Origin: Flectonema sp. DT1601
Lineage: Eukaryota > Euglenozoa > Diplonemea > Diplonemida > Diplonemidae
DNA length: 64,000 nt
Direction: 5' to 3'
Assembly: GCA_964019425.1 (NCBI GenBank)
Contig: OZ025782.1
Span: 1,240,001 to 1,304,000 of the forward strand
Shown here: one piece after another, positions 30,751 through 43,156 of the stretch
Layout: each line of letters begins with the position of its first letter
Numbering within the stretch: the stretch's first letter is position 1
Notes under the pieces: generated by a model
Databases searched by the model: none
The model's input: the letters and a program-made list of their open reading frames with translations, nothing else
Told to the model about the DNA's origin: nothing
Position numbers and translations under genes: made by a program

Positions 30751-31596
30751 TCAAAAACTGTTAAAGTAAAGCAATGCCCTCTGTCTTGCTTGTTGAGTGC
30801 TACTGGTTATCCATTCAGATATCAAACAGGAAGTATCAGTGTACGAAATCGGTTCAGAAATATCTATCGGAGGTTCTAAGGAATATCTACCATGAACAAC
30901 ACTACAAATACTTACAACACCAGCACTGCAACAAAGCTTTACTACATTAGTGAGGAACCCTCTGAAGACATCCCATACAGATATTTTACAAGATTTTATT
31001 TTGTTATTTTGAGGAAGACATGCATGCATTAGAAGCCTACGTTTTACCACATCGAACGGCTGAGATAACCCACACAACAATAGTGAGACTACAAGAGGTC
31101 GAAGAAACCCTGGAACCTCCAATCGAGATTGAATCCAAGATGAAACAACTGGTTTTACCATATGAAGAAGAAGCTGCTGGATACCATGAACAGCAAAGAA
31201 ATCACTATGGAATAATATTCTTGGACGTGTGAAGGCTCCTGAACAACTGTCACTAAGAAGAAAAGTTCGTGTAATCTCTACTGGGTGTAGTAGTACACAT
31301 CGTATTGCTAAGGACAATTCTGGTGAAGCTGCAACTTTAAGCACTTCTTCACAAGTCAGTAGAAAAACACTATATCCTGTTCCCCTCCATAGACACCAAT
31401 ACGATCTTCGTTGTAAAAGCATTTTTGTTATTCCGAAAATCCCAGTTTGCTCTTCACTCTTAGTATCAATCCCTCCAGTCTGCTGAATACATCTTACCCT
31501 TTCTAGGGGAGCAGTTACAAATCGAACTACAGCACCGACCGCTACTAAATAAGTAACCTGAGCATATAAAGTATCTCTGGTAGTTTTGTCAGACAT
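30751..31596 (-). CDS. Divergent mitochondrial carrier (SLC25 family)
   Basis: Start at the ATG at 31596 (281 residues); a long CT-rich tract ending GCAAG (AG at 31602-31603) lies 5 nt upstream. Three carrier half-signatures can be seen in order: FVTAPLERVRCIQQ (about 26-39, matching P-x-[DE]-x-x-[KR]), a weaker LLHPVEITRT in the second repeat, and SQPFDVVKRRL in the third. Length is normal for the family. The second signature and the glycine motifs between helices are degenerate, so the substrate cannot be guessed and transport activity is uncertain. Membership in the inner-membrane carrier family is well supported by the first and third signatures. Confidence 0.75.
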   Translation of the reverse strand: MSDKTTRDTLYAQVTYLVAVGAVVRFVTAPLERVRCIQQTGGIDTKSEEQTGIFGITKMLLQRRSYWCLWRGTGYSVFLLTCEEVLKVAASPELSLAIRCVLLHPVEITRTFLLSDSCSGAFTRPRILFHSDFFAVHGIQQLLLHMVKPVVSSWIQSRLEVPGFLRPLVVSLLLCGLSQPFDVVKRRLLMHACLPQNNKIKSCKISVWDVFRGFLTNVVKLCCSAGVVSICSVVHGRYSLEPPIDISEPISYTDTSCLISEWITSSTQQARQRALLYFNSF

Positions 31597-32335
31597 TATT
31601 ACTTGCAAAGGGACAGGGGGGGAAAGAAAATATAAAACTTTAGAGTGAACCAGCGTAGTAATACGCAGCTTTTAACGGGCGATTTGCAAACTATTTTTTT
31701 TTTTTTTTTTCAACATAACTGATATGGAAATATAGATAATTAAGATATAGTTTTCCTATTCGGGTAAAAGAAATTTCGAAAGAGATAATGTTCTCAGACA
31801 GGTAAGGCGTAACAGCTAATAATAAAGTAATTAACAAAAAAGGTAAGCAAGCGAATAGCAAAGGGTGTGCGATATCGAAAAATATTTTTTTTTTTTTCTT
31901 TTCCCCCCCTTTCTCCCCTTCTTTTCTTTTGTTTTTTTCTATTTTTTCCCATTCTATTTCTACATCATTGAATCTGTTGCAGTATTCTAATAGCCTCCAT
32001 TAAAGGCAAAAAAAAAAAAAAAATAAATAAATAATTAAAAAAAATTCCGACATCCGTTAACGATCACAATCAGTTTTCGTAGAAAGGCTGCAGAACAGTG
32101 AATTTGGGCAAGTATACGGGAACAGGTCAGGTTTAGGGATATCGATAATTAAAGCAACCGTTATCAGTTAGCAGGTTGTGACCATAACAGATTGTTACAG
32201 TGATAGCTGCCACTGACTGTTAGCTCAGAAGAATCCATTTCATAAGTATAGAATGCGACATTTATGACAGCGGTCTGCTGCATTGCAACGTATTGATACA
32301 AAACAAAAGAAGTGAGTACCTGATGAGGACTTATA
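31597..32335. other. Intergenic between the carrier and BSDC1 genes
   Basis: 739 nt of A/T-rich DNA with T/C tracts (31880-31960) and an A run near 32008-32024. It contains the carrier leader and the 3' flank of BSDC1. No gene seen. Confidence 0.6.
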
Positions 32336-33141
32336 TTACCAATTAGCAAGAGTATCCCAATCTCCACTTTTATCATCACCAGAAGTACCATCAGCAGGAG
32401 AAGGTGAAGATTCCTCTTCGAGTTTTGGTTGCTCTTCTGGTTCACTGATTTCCGTGGCTTCTGTTGCTTCGGTTGTTTCTCCTGCTTGCTCTTTGTATTT
32501 TTTTAATTCTGACTCTACAGATATCAACTTCTCTTTCAAAGCTTTGCACTCTCTCCTACTCTCAGCTAGCAGTGTCGCCAACTCCTCTCTGTCAGTGTTT
32601 GAGCAGTCTATCCACTCATCACTTGCATCTTGTTTCTTATTCTTTTTCTCTTTTTCTTCAATTTCGCGTAGAAGTTTCTTACGCTCTTCTTCTCTGATTG
32701 ATGTTTTTTTTGTTTTGTTTTTTGTTGTATTATGATAAACAAAACACACCAACACAAGAATAACATAATAACAACTATCACATACTTTTGCAGCTTATCA
32801 AGTCGAAAGAAGTACCTTTTCCAGAAGTCGGATTCAGATACAGTGTCTGGTACCAACTCATAGTAGAAAGTGTTTACTCGAACCCTCTTTTCGAGGGTCT
32901 CAGAAGCCAAGGATTTGATATTCGCAGGACAGAAGTCTTCGTATCCCTCATCAGTTACTTCTGTTGTGTATGTTGATATGTCTTCTTCGAACTTCTCAGT
33001 GTATCCAAGTATATCATTTCTACTATCAGTAGTCTTTACTAGTGATTTAGTGTCATTTTGTACAACAGCTGCAAACTCGGTCAGGTCTTTTGAAATTGTT
33101 TCGCTGACTCCCGCTGCTTGTTGCTTCACCCAACTTAACAT
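32336..33141 (-). CDS. BSDC1: BSD-domain protein (BSDC1 homologue), two exons
   Basis: Exons 33141-32786 and 32693-32336 join in frame to 237 residues across a 92-nt intron (GTATGT donor, CAG acceptor), giving LDKLQKEEERKKLL at the junction. The start is the ATG at 33141 (MLSWVKQQAAG) with a TTCAACAG acceptor (AG at 33153-33154) 11 nt upstream. The N-terminal DLTEFAAVVQNDT segment and the BSD core (VSESDFWKRYFFRLDKLQ, with the conserved F-W pair) match vertebrate BSDC1 closely; the tail is coiled-coil, Glu-rich, and ends KSGDWDTLANW, echoing the EDWE-type end of the homologue. BSD-domain proteins of this group are poorly understood and have been linked to membrane traffic and, in the TFIIH subunit, to transcription. 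The gene is shorter than the human form (about 430 residues), missing the long linker. Confidence 0.9.
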
Positions 33142-33890
33142 GTTATCGTGCGCTGTTGAATAGTAGTATTGATAATAATAATACGGAGTTAATGGTTGCT
33201 TGGTCACTCAATTAAAAAAGTACTGAGTGCACATGTTTATTGAAAACTACTAACCGTCATGCAGGCAAGGGAGGGGTACTGTGTGCTCATGATCATCAGG
33301 CCAGAGTCTGACTCACGACAAAATCGAAGAAAGTAAAGCAAGAAACCAAAATTTCGACTTTCTTCACCAGAGCTTTTCGTGTTAAGCTTCTGCATGAGAA
33401 GTTAAGGTTAGAAAATATAAACAACAGCTGATAATAACGAATTAATTGACTCAATATATTCTCATTCAATCCTTTGGTTGAAGAGTCGTAACTATTTTTA
33501 GTCAATATTCGTACTTCAGAAAAACTAAATACAAAAAACACATTTCAGTCTTCAGGTGTGAAGAAGACGAGGATTCAACAACAACAACAACAACAAAAAA
33601 AAAAAAGGGGGAAAAAAAACCTAATTCAACCAAAAAAGTCTCCAATTACATACAAAAAAAAGTTGTCTACTGGGGTTCGAACGCGGGCGGAATTTCTGGA
33701 TGTGAGATTTGAAGAAAGTTGCCTCACGGGACTCGAACTTGACAACATTTTTACGTGAACAATTGTGAAATTACTGATTAGAGGCTTTTACAAAAAAACA
33801 AAAAAAAACGACGCGCATAGTACGAAAAAAAGTGAAACAAATCCGAATACAGAATGGTGATAGTAATGATGAATGGTTTAAAGTAAATAT
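33142..33890. other. Intergenic between BSDC1 and the PH/coiled-coil gene
   Basis: 749 nt. Contains the BSDC1 leader, A-rich tracts and two weak tRNA T-loop-like segments on the minus strand (about 33665-33685 and 33720-33740) that share GTTCGA...CCC...CAACTTT. They do not fold as tRNAs. No gene. Confidence 0.55.
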
Positions 33891-36800
33891 CTACAACACG
33901 CTTTCCTTCGTCTTGTTTTCTGCTGTTTTGCCTCTCAGAGGACTTTGTACAGACACACCAGGATTGTCCTTTTTCTTTAGTATATTACGAAGCCACCTAC
34001 TAGCTTTTCCTGGTTCTTCACTCTCCCCTTTGTCAGTATCTGTTTTGGTACCGTGAACCATTGTTCTTAATTGGTCAGCTTCCTCTTCAACTGCTGCAAG
34101 ACGTTCCGCTGTTGCTCTTACCTCTTCGAATCGGTCCTGCTCATCTTTCATTGCGGACTCTGCGTCAGCACGGAGACGAACGGTTTCAACCTGTTTTTAA
34201 TTAGTTATAATTATTGTTCACTGTTACAAAATTGTAGGTACAAAAAATAATCCATAAGTAATAAAAGGTTTCCATACCTGGGCTGCTACTAATCTCTCAC
34301 TGAGTTTTTTGACTTGTGTTTCAAGACTTGTTTTTTCACGAGTCAGTTTGCACGGTATCAGTCCTAGTAAGATCTGTTGTAGGTGTTATGATGTTTTTAT
34401 TATTAAAAAAAAGAAAAATATATGAAAATGTCATAAAAAAAAAATAATAAAAAAAAAACATACGTCAGTCGCATCCAGTCGAGCTACCAAAGTTGAAACC
34501 TGTTCGTAAACAGTTACTGATGTATTTGATGAAGAGTGTACAAGGAGATTATTGAGAGTCTGAATATTAGTAAAAGGTTTATCATCAACAGATGTTACGA
34601 TCATTCCAACTCGGAGACCTTTTTGATCGGAAATACTTCCATCCTCAACTGATGTAATCATGTTGTTCTCATCTACTATAATTTCAGATTCTTGACTCGA
34701 CGAGGAATCGAACATGATGGTAAATTCAATTTTATTATCTCCATCATCAATATCATGAAGGGTTTTCTTTAATTGTACGTACGTTTGGATGATCTTTTCT
34801 TGAATTGCTTCACTGTCAACAACGTGTGTTCCAGATGCTAAACATAATTGTTCTTGGAGGGCGTCAACCTGAGACTGAAGAGCAATTACTGAAGCGTCTG
34901 GTGCGCTGTCTCTGGCTTGTTTTAGTTTGTCTTTCCACATTTCTCTTTCGTCGGAGAATAGTTCCTTCATTTTAGAATCAGTTTTCATCTCTAATTCTTC
35001 GATATCGGAAATTAGATTTGAAACATGTTCCCGAAGCTTGAGATTGTTCTCAACAGTTTCTTCTGTTTCACAATTCTGTTTTGCCGATCTCATTTCATTA
35101 GTCAAAGAAGCGACTTTGAAATTGGCATCTGACAGTTGTGATTCCATTTCATCTAATTCAGCTTTTGATTTATTCAATTCATCCGTAGCAGTGGTGAGTT
35201 GCTCTTTTAGTTGCTCCGCATCAGATGATGATGTCTGTAACTGTTCCGTAAGAAGAACTATTTCTGATTCCTTTGAATTAGTCTCCGACGAGAGTCTCTG
35301 TAAGTCGTCGGTTTTGCTGTTCAGCTCCTGATTAGTATTTTCAAGAAGTTCGTGTGATGATCGTAGACAAGCCAGTTCAGCAAGAGACTCTTCAAGTAAA
35401 TCTTTCGCTGATTTCAATTCCAATCCGAGAACTGCCTTTTCCTTATCAACAGTAACCTTTTCAGCAATGGCTTCTGTTAAAGAAGTGTTTAAATTATCCG
35501 CCTGATCTTTAATTGTTGTTAATTCCAAACTCAGTTTAGACATTCCTTCTTCACCTCCCTGAGTTAAGGTTTCAACTTCATCAGTTAACTCTTTAATTCT
35601 TTCTTTTGATTCCTTCAACTCAGACTCAACAGAGAGCGATAATTCATCTGATTGTTGTTTTGATTTGTTTATTGACTCTTCCAGAGTTGTTATTTCTTGT
35701 TGTGATGTTTTCAGCTGTTCTTCCAACTGCGATTGTTCATTAGCTTTCTTTTCTTTTAGAGCTTCCAACTCTCCAGATAATGTTGTGATTTGTTCATTGG
35801 AGCTGCTGACAGCTTTTTCTAAATCACCCTCAAGTGTAGCAATCCGTTGGTTTGATAGTTCCAGTTGCTTGGACACATCTTCTGAAGTTTCTTTTAACTT
35901 TTCCAACTTTGTAGTAAGCTCAGTGATCTGCTCTTCAGAGTTGACTTCTGCGTTCTTTAAATCATTTTCAAGAGTTGTAATGTGTGATTTCAATGATTCT
36001 AATTTCGCTTCAAGATCTCCAACCGCTTCAGACTTTTCCAAATCAATCTCCGTTTGCTTATTTTCAAGCGTCACAATAAGATCCTTAGAGCTCAACAATT
36101 GTTGTTCTAGTTCACTGATGGCTGTTAAGTTGCTTGTTGATTCTGTTTCTGCTGAGGTAGCTGCGCCTTTCAGTGATTCAATTTGTTGCTTTAAATCGAC
36201 CAGTTCAGTTTTGGTTGTTTCTAACGTCTTTGTGAGGGATGAATTCTCCTCTTTGATTGCCGTTAGAATAGTATCAGTTTCTTCACTTTCTAACTTTAAT
36301 GTAGTGAAGTCAACTTCATGTGTAGCAAGAAGTTCGTCTTTCTCACTGACTTGCTGCTGTAGGTTAGTGATATCAGTATTTAATAATAAAATCTTGTTAT
36401 TCAACTCTTCTTGAAGTGATTGTTTTGCTTCCATCAAAGCAGTAGTTCCTTCCTCAGCTCCCTGTTTTGATAATTCAATATCCAACTTCAAAGTTGAGAT
36501 ATTCTCATTTGCGGTTGCTAATTCATTTTGCAACAGAGACTTCTCAGTCACCAAGTCCCTCGATTGCTCCTTAGCAGTACTGAGTTCTGTTGTCAACATT
36601 GAGAGTTTTTCATTATTGGTGTCTAGCTGCGACTCTATTGTCGTATTTTTTTCTAAAATTTCCGTAAGGTTATTGTTAGCATCTGTCAACAACCCAGATG
36701 TGGTAGAAATCTGGTTTTTCAAATCTGTATTCTCCTCCAACAGTTTTTTTGCCTCTTCGGTAGCAGACATAATCTCATTTTCCATAACTTTATTCTTCTC

Positions 36801-39134
36801 TGATTCTGCGGTGAGCTCCTCTCTGATGTCATTGAAGGATTTCTCACCAGATAGTTTCTCCTCAGTTAGTCTGCTTATATCATTTTCGTGGGTTTTTTGG
36901 TTCCCTGATAACGTATCAGCATGCTCTTGGAGTGTGGACTTCTCTTCGGTTAATTTGATTATGTCTTCTTCAAACTTAGATTTTTCTTCGGAAATCGTAT
37001 TGAGTTGAATCTCTAAGGACTTATTTTGATCCTCCAGGGTACTGATTTGCGACAGTTGCTCATCAAGCGTTGAATTCTTTTCAGCAAGTGAGGTAATTTT
37101 CTCATTGGCTTGAGACACCTGCAACTCGAGTGACATTTTCAGTTCGTTGAGTTTGACGTTCGCTTCAGTGGATTGGGCTAATTTGATTTCCAGAGCTGAG
37201 AAGTCGTCTCCCATCATTGCGGATGCGTCTTCCGCAGACTGCTTTGCTTCAAGAACTTCACAAGTAAGTTTTTCAATGACTTCTTTATTGTATTGAGTTT
37301 CCTTCTCTCTGGTAACTAACTTGTCTTCCAACGTTGATTTTGCTTCCATGAGTTCAGCCATCCCATCTTCGCTATTCTTTTTGAGCTCTTCCAAGTCTGC
37401 TGTTAATGTTTTGCATTTTTCAGTTGTTTCACAAAGATCTTTCTCACTGATTGATAATTTCTCTGTTGTTGCTGTTAATTCTTCTGATTGCGCAGACAGC
37501 TGCTCTACTTTACTTTCAAACGATGTTTGCTTCTCTTTTAAAAGAATTAATTCATCTGTAGTGTCTGAGAGCTTCTGTTTGACAGAAGACAATTCGTCTG
37601 TTTGTGAAGCAACTTTATTATTGAGATCTGTTTCCATGACTAGCTTGTTATCGAGTTCAGTTTGTATCTCTGTTTGCTTGTTTTCTGAGCTGAGTAACTT
37701 ATCGCTGATTTCTGTTATATTATTTGAAGATGTTTCTAACTGCTCAGTCAGTGAAGTTATTTTCTCTGATTGTGTAGTGAGTTGCTCATTGAGGTTCAAT
37801 TCCAATTGTTCTTTTTGTTTTATGATTGCGGCTGTTCCTTCTTCAGCACCCAACTTTGAGGTCTCAAGAGCTGATGTGAGTGAAGTAACCGTGTCTTCAC
37901 TTTGAGATAGTTTACCTTCAAGTAAATCACGAGAATTCGTTAGACTACTAATCTCATCTGTTAGTGTAGTAACTCGTTGATTTGTCTCACTGAGATTTTC
38001 TTCAAGTGTACAAAATACTTTACTTTGATCCTCGACAGAGCTATTTGCTGTTTCAAGCTGAGATTTCAGTTTAGTAATTTGATGTTCAAGATTGTTATTA
38101 GAGTCGGTAAGTGATGTGACAGATGCTTTTGATTCAGTTAGTTGAATCTCTAATGCGGAGATGTCATCATTCGTCATGGTCGATGATTCCTCAATTGAGC
38201 GTTTTGCCTCCTCCAGTTCTGATGTTAGTTTTTGTACCGTCTCACTACTTTCTAATAGGTTCCTCTCGGATGTGCTGTACTGAAGTGAAATTTCTTTTAC
38301 TGACTTTGAATTTGATTCGCATGTTGTTTTACTTTCCTCCAATTCAGATGTTAAATTTGATAGTTCTTGTTCGAGAGAAGAGATGCGAGTTTTATTGTCT
38401 GTCTCGGATCCCATGAGATTTTCAATCTTAGATTCCATTTCAGAAACGAGTTTCTTGTTAGTATCGAGGTCAGCTTCGTATTGCTGAATTCTCATATTGG
38501 AATCGAGAAGCTCTGCGCACATTTCTTCCATTGATTTGGTTGCGATTCTGGCTTTTTCGAGCTCATCGCTAATGCGATTTGCGCGGACATCAGATCTCCG
38601 CGATTCCGACATGGTATCGAACTTGAGAGCTTCATGTGATTTTGAGATTTCTGAAATTTGATTTTGTAGCTCTCCATTTAACATGTTTGCTGCTGCCAGT
38701 CGGTCAGCCATTTCACTAACTCCGCCATTTGTTGATTGAGCGGCTTCCCTCGCATCTCTTAGAAGTTTTAATTCACACTCCATGTCGCTAACTTTCTTTT
38801 CTAACTCTTCTCTATCCATACGTGAAATAATCTTTTGTTCCCTTCGATACTGTGCAAGTGCCTCCAACAGACCGGATACTTGCATTGTATGTTGATTCGC
38901 TACTAAGGTATACGGCCGTCTAAGTTCTTTTCCTGTTATAGTAAGTTGGGTGACGCTCTCATTTATGATCGTTGATTTTTCTAAGTCGATCACACCAAGT
39001 GGTTTTTCATTGTAGTAAACTAATTTACTACCTCGTAATTCAAACCATCGATCATGGTCTCGTTTAAGTGCGCTACCTGCTTGCTTTTTTAGAGATCCCT
39101 GCCATGTAGTGCCTTCACTGATGCGGGACTCCAT
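33891..39134 (-). CDS. Giant coiled-coil protein with PH and PDZ domains, three exons
   Basis: Exons 39134-34464, 34373-34278 and 34190-33891 join in frame to 1688 residues; introns are 90 and 87 nt. The start is the ATG at 39134, 9 nt after a CT-rich CATCACAG acceptor (AG at 39144-39145). Residues about 9-105 are a PH domain (WQGSLKKQAGSALKRDHDRWFELRGSKLVYYNEK, ending before the coiled coil), which suggests phosphoinositide membrane binding. About 110-1460 is an almost unbroken heptad-rich coiled coil with recurring SLTDEISSL/ITSLTEQLE/EEGTTALMEAKQ units, implying internal duplication. Residues about 1465-1550 form a PDZ-like domain (EFTIMFDSSS, then ITSVEDGSISDQKGLRVGMIVTSVDD), followed by a short second coiled coil and a basic tail (SRWLRNILKKKD). 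It would be a long tether or cytoskeletal scaffold. I know of no named orthologue. Confidence 0.88.
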
Positions 39135-39823
39135 GTGGAGGTTCTGTGATGAAGGGAAGGGAAAGTTTTTTTTTTTCAATTAAACAACCAAAAGACCATA
39201 ACACGTAGTAGTGAGCGCGAGTGTCGCTTTTCTAAATTTCTTACTTTTTTAACCAAAAAAAAAAAAACGCTTTTCCCTGTACAGGAAACAACAATCTACG
39301 ACTTTAAAAAAAAAAAAAAAAAAAAAAAATCAAACTAATTTTCTAATCACATTCCTACCAAGTAGTTTATAAAAAAAACACGTTTAGTTATGATAAGGAT
39401 AAAGAAATCAATCCGATAAAATAGTGAGAATGAAGAAGCAAATAGTACCACAAAGCAAGAATAGAAAGTGGAGCTAAAATAAAACAGATACTTGACAAAA
39501 GGGTAATGCTAGTGTATGTAAACACCTCGCATTTTGGTTAACTATTACTCGAGAGTTGAGAAACAAAGTGGGCAACCTTCGGAATACGTTTTAGAAAAGA
39601 AAGAACATCATGTGAGTGAGTTCATGCTTCACAGCACAAAAAAAGAAAAAGCCAAAACAAATTGAAACCAATCAAAACTTTAAAGAAGAGAGGGTCTCAT
39701 ATAATATAAATCAGAACAATAACGTTCGGTCATCGTCAACACATAAAGTGCGTACGAGAACTTTTATAAACTAAGGGGAAAAATAGATTAGATAAATAAA
39801 AAATAATAATCAACATCATGTTG
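39135..39823. other. Intergenic between the PH/coiled-coil and double-PDZ genes
   Basis: 689 nt, A/T-rich, with a 25-nt A run near 39305-39329. It contains the leader of the coiled-coil gene. No gene or repeat of note. Confidence 0.6.
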
Positions 39824-40429
39824 TTAAGACATTGAAAAGGGATTCTTGCGGACTACTAAAGTTAGTTTCTCTCCAGGTGAACTTTCAGACCAGATTTCCT
39901 GAACGTAAGCCGAAGTTGAAACAGGCTCTCCACCCATGGCAACAACATAAAATCCAAGGTAATCACTGAGACCTGCTCGTGAAGCAGGTGTATCAGTTGC
40001 AACTTTGCGGACGACTACACCACCATCCCTAGGTTCGAGGAAGCAGCCCAAAGGACCAGGAACACGAACAAGAGTAAGAGTTGCTTGTTGGTATTTGTAA
40101 AACAATTTAGAAAAGCCTAACCAAACCCCAGTAACCCCATTAGATATTCTCAAAACATCTCTACGTGAGTTGACAGGTAATCCGTTGATACTTGCTAAAC
40201 ACTTTCCCTTAAACAATGCAACACCAAACTTATGACAAGGAGACCCCTGATGAACGTTAGTTAGCATCATTCCTTTCAACTGAAGACCCAGAGGTTCATC
40301 CACCTCCTTCGACACCCAACAAGAATCAGAATTAGGATCCGCTTCCTCATGAGGTATAAACCGATGACTAAGAGGTGTTGTGTTCTCATCAGTGTGTTGA
40401 AGACTATGCCATACAGAACCGGTTTCCAT
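39824..40429 (-). CDS. Small protein with two PDZ domains
   Basis: 201 residues, ATG at 40429. PDZ 1 (about 38-115) begins EVDEPLGLQLKG, where GLQL is the carboxylate-binding loop, and has GSPCHKFGV...FKGKCLASINGLPV. PDZ 2 (about 125-198) begins PGPLGCFLEP and has VVVRKVATDTPASRAGLSDYLGFYVVAMGGEPV. No other domain. The first loop is canonical; the second (GCFL) is acceptable. Unlike most neighbours, no AG acceptor is visible in the 40 nt before the ATG, although a long T-rich tract is present. It is probably an adaptor that gathers C-terminal tails of membrane proteins. The adjacent coiled-coil gene also ends in a PDZ-like domain, but the two do not look like recent duplicates. Confidence 0.82.
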   Translation of the reverse strand: METGSVWHSLQHTDENTTPLSHRFIPHEEADPNSDSCWVSKEVDEPLGLQLKGMMLTNVHQGSPCHKFGVALFKGKCLASINGLPVNSRRDVLRISNGVTGVWLGFSKLFYKYQQATLTLVRVPGPLGCFLEPRDGGVVVRKVATDTPASRAGLSDYLGFYVVAMGGEPVSTSAYVQEIWSESSPGEKLTLVVRKNPFSMS

Positions 40430-43124
40430 TAAATTACGATAGTTGGGAACACAAAAAAAAAAAAAAGAAAAACACCTGGTTTCAGAGATAAATTATACGC
40501 CTACCATTCCACTAAGAAATCCATCACGACACTAACAACTCAAATATTCATTTGTGTAGAAGAGGTCCTGTATTATAAAAGAAACAAAAAGATTATTACT
40601 GCACAGTTACAAACCTACTAGTACTAAGCAGCTGCAGTGGGGACGCAAAAAAAAAAAAAAAAAGTGAAACTGGGCTCCGGGAGAAGGGTATTAACTAAAA
40701 AGAAAAACGGCGGCTGGGAGTGGAGGGTTCAACGTATTACTAAATCTCGCAGAGTTCTTGAGTCTCACTGGGCACATAGGCACCGCGGTGGAAAGTGTTT
40801 TCATGCACAACAGGGAAGGGCTGAGCAATAAACCTAATTTACTACTACAGAAATCTCAGAACAATAATTAACTTAGAGCAGGATGGTGTTGCAAAACTAT
40901 ATTTCTGTACGCTAATGGTGCCAGCCACTGTTTCTTGTACTGAAATAGCTGATCACTACCAATCAAATTATTACTGACTGAGTTCTAAGAGAGCTTTGAA
41001 CACAATTTTTTGTTCTTTTTTGGAAACAAAAACATAGCTAAAAAGCTCCTTCATTGAATTTTTTTTTTTTTAGTATATTTTTTTTTTTGTTTTGATTTTG
41101 TTTGGTTTTTTTTTTCTTTTTTTTTCTTTTTATTGCATTTTCCAGACTCATAATAATGAACTCTACGATTAGGGTGGGAAAGAAAACAAGACAAGGGTAC
41201 AGAGAACGGGGAACAACCAAATTGATGACCGGATGGAGACAAGAGGTCGGATGTAGACCACTTCTACCACCGTGTTCTATTTCACTTGTTCGCATTGCGC
41301 ACTCATACTTGGTTTGGGAATTCCCACCAGATTGCGAAGTACAACACTCAAAACAATCTTCACAAGCATGCTACGAAAACGTCGTTCACTCTCCTTAACA
41401 CGCGCGCAAAGCAGAATGATTCAGCAAGTCATTCATTCGTGAGCTGTATTCCAATCCAGAAAGCGCTCCAAATGCGTTACTTATCGCGGGAGGTTCAATT
41501 CCCGCTCAGGGATAAAACCTATAGCTAACTACTGCCAGCTGAGTACGAGTTTCATTGACAGGAACAACCAGAAGGAATACGAATGACAAGAATAACAGAA
41601 AAAAGAGGGAAAAGTGAGCGGGGGCACCGAACCGCTATGCGGCTACGTAACGGACAACAAGAAAAGCAATAACGAGAATGAAATTGAATAAGGCTATAAG
41701 TAGTTTTATTGAAAACCATAATCACGTACAGAAATAAACAAGACTCACACCGCCAACATTTCATTTATTACTGAACTCTATACAGCTTTTTTTTGTTGAA
41801 GCAAGAAAAATAAAAAAAAATAACGGAAACCTGGGGAAAGCAGAGCCTGTGTACAGATTCTACACAAACCAACTCTTTAAGGAAAACAAATAAGTTATAA
41901 TGAAGCGAGTCACCAAAGTAGACACATGAAGAGGTCTAACATCACACTAAAAACAATGAGCAAAAAGTTACATGAATAGAATAATACACAAAAGGCTTAA
42001 CACTAGTTCTCTTACACAAAAAACAAATAAAAAAAAAACTCTGAATTTTCAGAGGGCTTCATCGTCTTCTTCAGCCACAAAACATAACACGTAACAGGAC
42101 AAGTGGTTGGCAGTGTGCCCTTTCTTTGTGTGTTCAGCATACAACTAGGGGAACCAAGCTTAATGTGCAAATAAATAATCGTGAATTTCTCAACATCGTC
42201 TAAACAGGTGTTCACGTAATGAATTTCATCCCAAAAAGCAAAGGAAGGGGAGAGCGGTGTCAGTTTATCGCAAGTACTTTGAGCAAAATCGTTGTGTTGA
42301 AAAGAAGGAAGGCACTTGTTAATAGCCAGCTGGCGTTTATATAAATACGAAATACACAAATATGTTATGCAAATGTGTTTTTGTTAATTTAACGCGACGA
42401 CCTCAGGCAGGCTTGTTTTTCATTAGAAAACAGCCAGTGTTCGCCCACTGTATTTCCAAGTGGCGCGTACAGGGAAGACATTCTCACTAGCAGATTTTTC
42501 CTTCGCATTTCTTTTTTTTTCTTCTTGTTTTTACAAAGATTTACTGTGTCATCAAAAATCGGAAAAAAAGATTCATCGCCGTGAGTTTTTTTTTTTTTTT
42601 CTTTTTTTTTTTCTTTGTTCTTTTTTTTTTTTTTTCCATGCGCAAACGGAGATTTTCTGCAATTGCGAAAAGAGTTGAGAATTTTCCTTAAAAATAAATA
42701 GTAAGATGGATCATTCCATAATATACGTTTATTTAAATACTTGTAATTTATATTTTTTTTTTTTTTTACTTTGAGTATATTGCACTGCCATCGATCAGAA
42801 GTACGCAGTGTTATTCTTGTAGAGAAGAGATATTTTAGTTGTTATTATTTTTTTTCCCTTCTGTGTGCTGAATAGTCGCACTTTTTTTTTTTTTTTTTTT
42901 AAATTTTCCCATTGTTGCCGACGTATTTACGAAAAAAAAAAAAAAAAAAAAAAGGTTGAAATTGAATTAATAGGTGCTCTGGGGTTTTTTTTTGTTTCTT
43001 TTTTTTTTTTTTTTGTGTTAATTGTCAAGGAAAGAAAAAAACGATATTCAAGTAGGCGCTTGCGCCAAATTCCCATCACAACAAGATTACGGGGGAGGTG
43101 AGGTTTTTTTGGAAGGACTGAACG

Positions 43125-43156
<32 letters not shown>

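Noticed and set aside
33660-33745. tRNA-like T-loop motifs (GTTCGA...CCC) on the minus strand
   Set aside because: The flanking bases do not pair into a T stem, and no acceptor, D or anticodon arm fits. Such short matches are expected by chance several times in 64 kb.
34927-38416. Plus-strand frames opposite the coiled-coil gene
   Set aside because: Serine/valine-rich mirror frames of the heptad repeats; typical antisense shadows.
41440-41520. Possible tRNA gene around GCGGGAGGTTCAATTCCCGC
   Set aside because: The hairpin has the wrong stem/loop size for a T arm, and no D arm or matching acceptor strand is found upstream.
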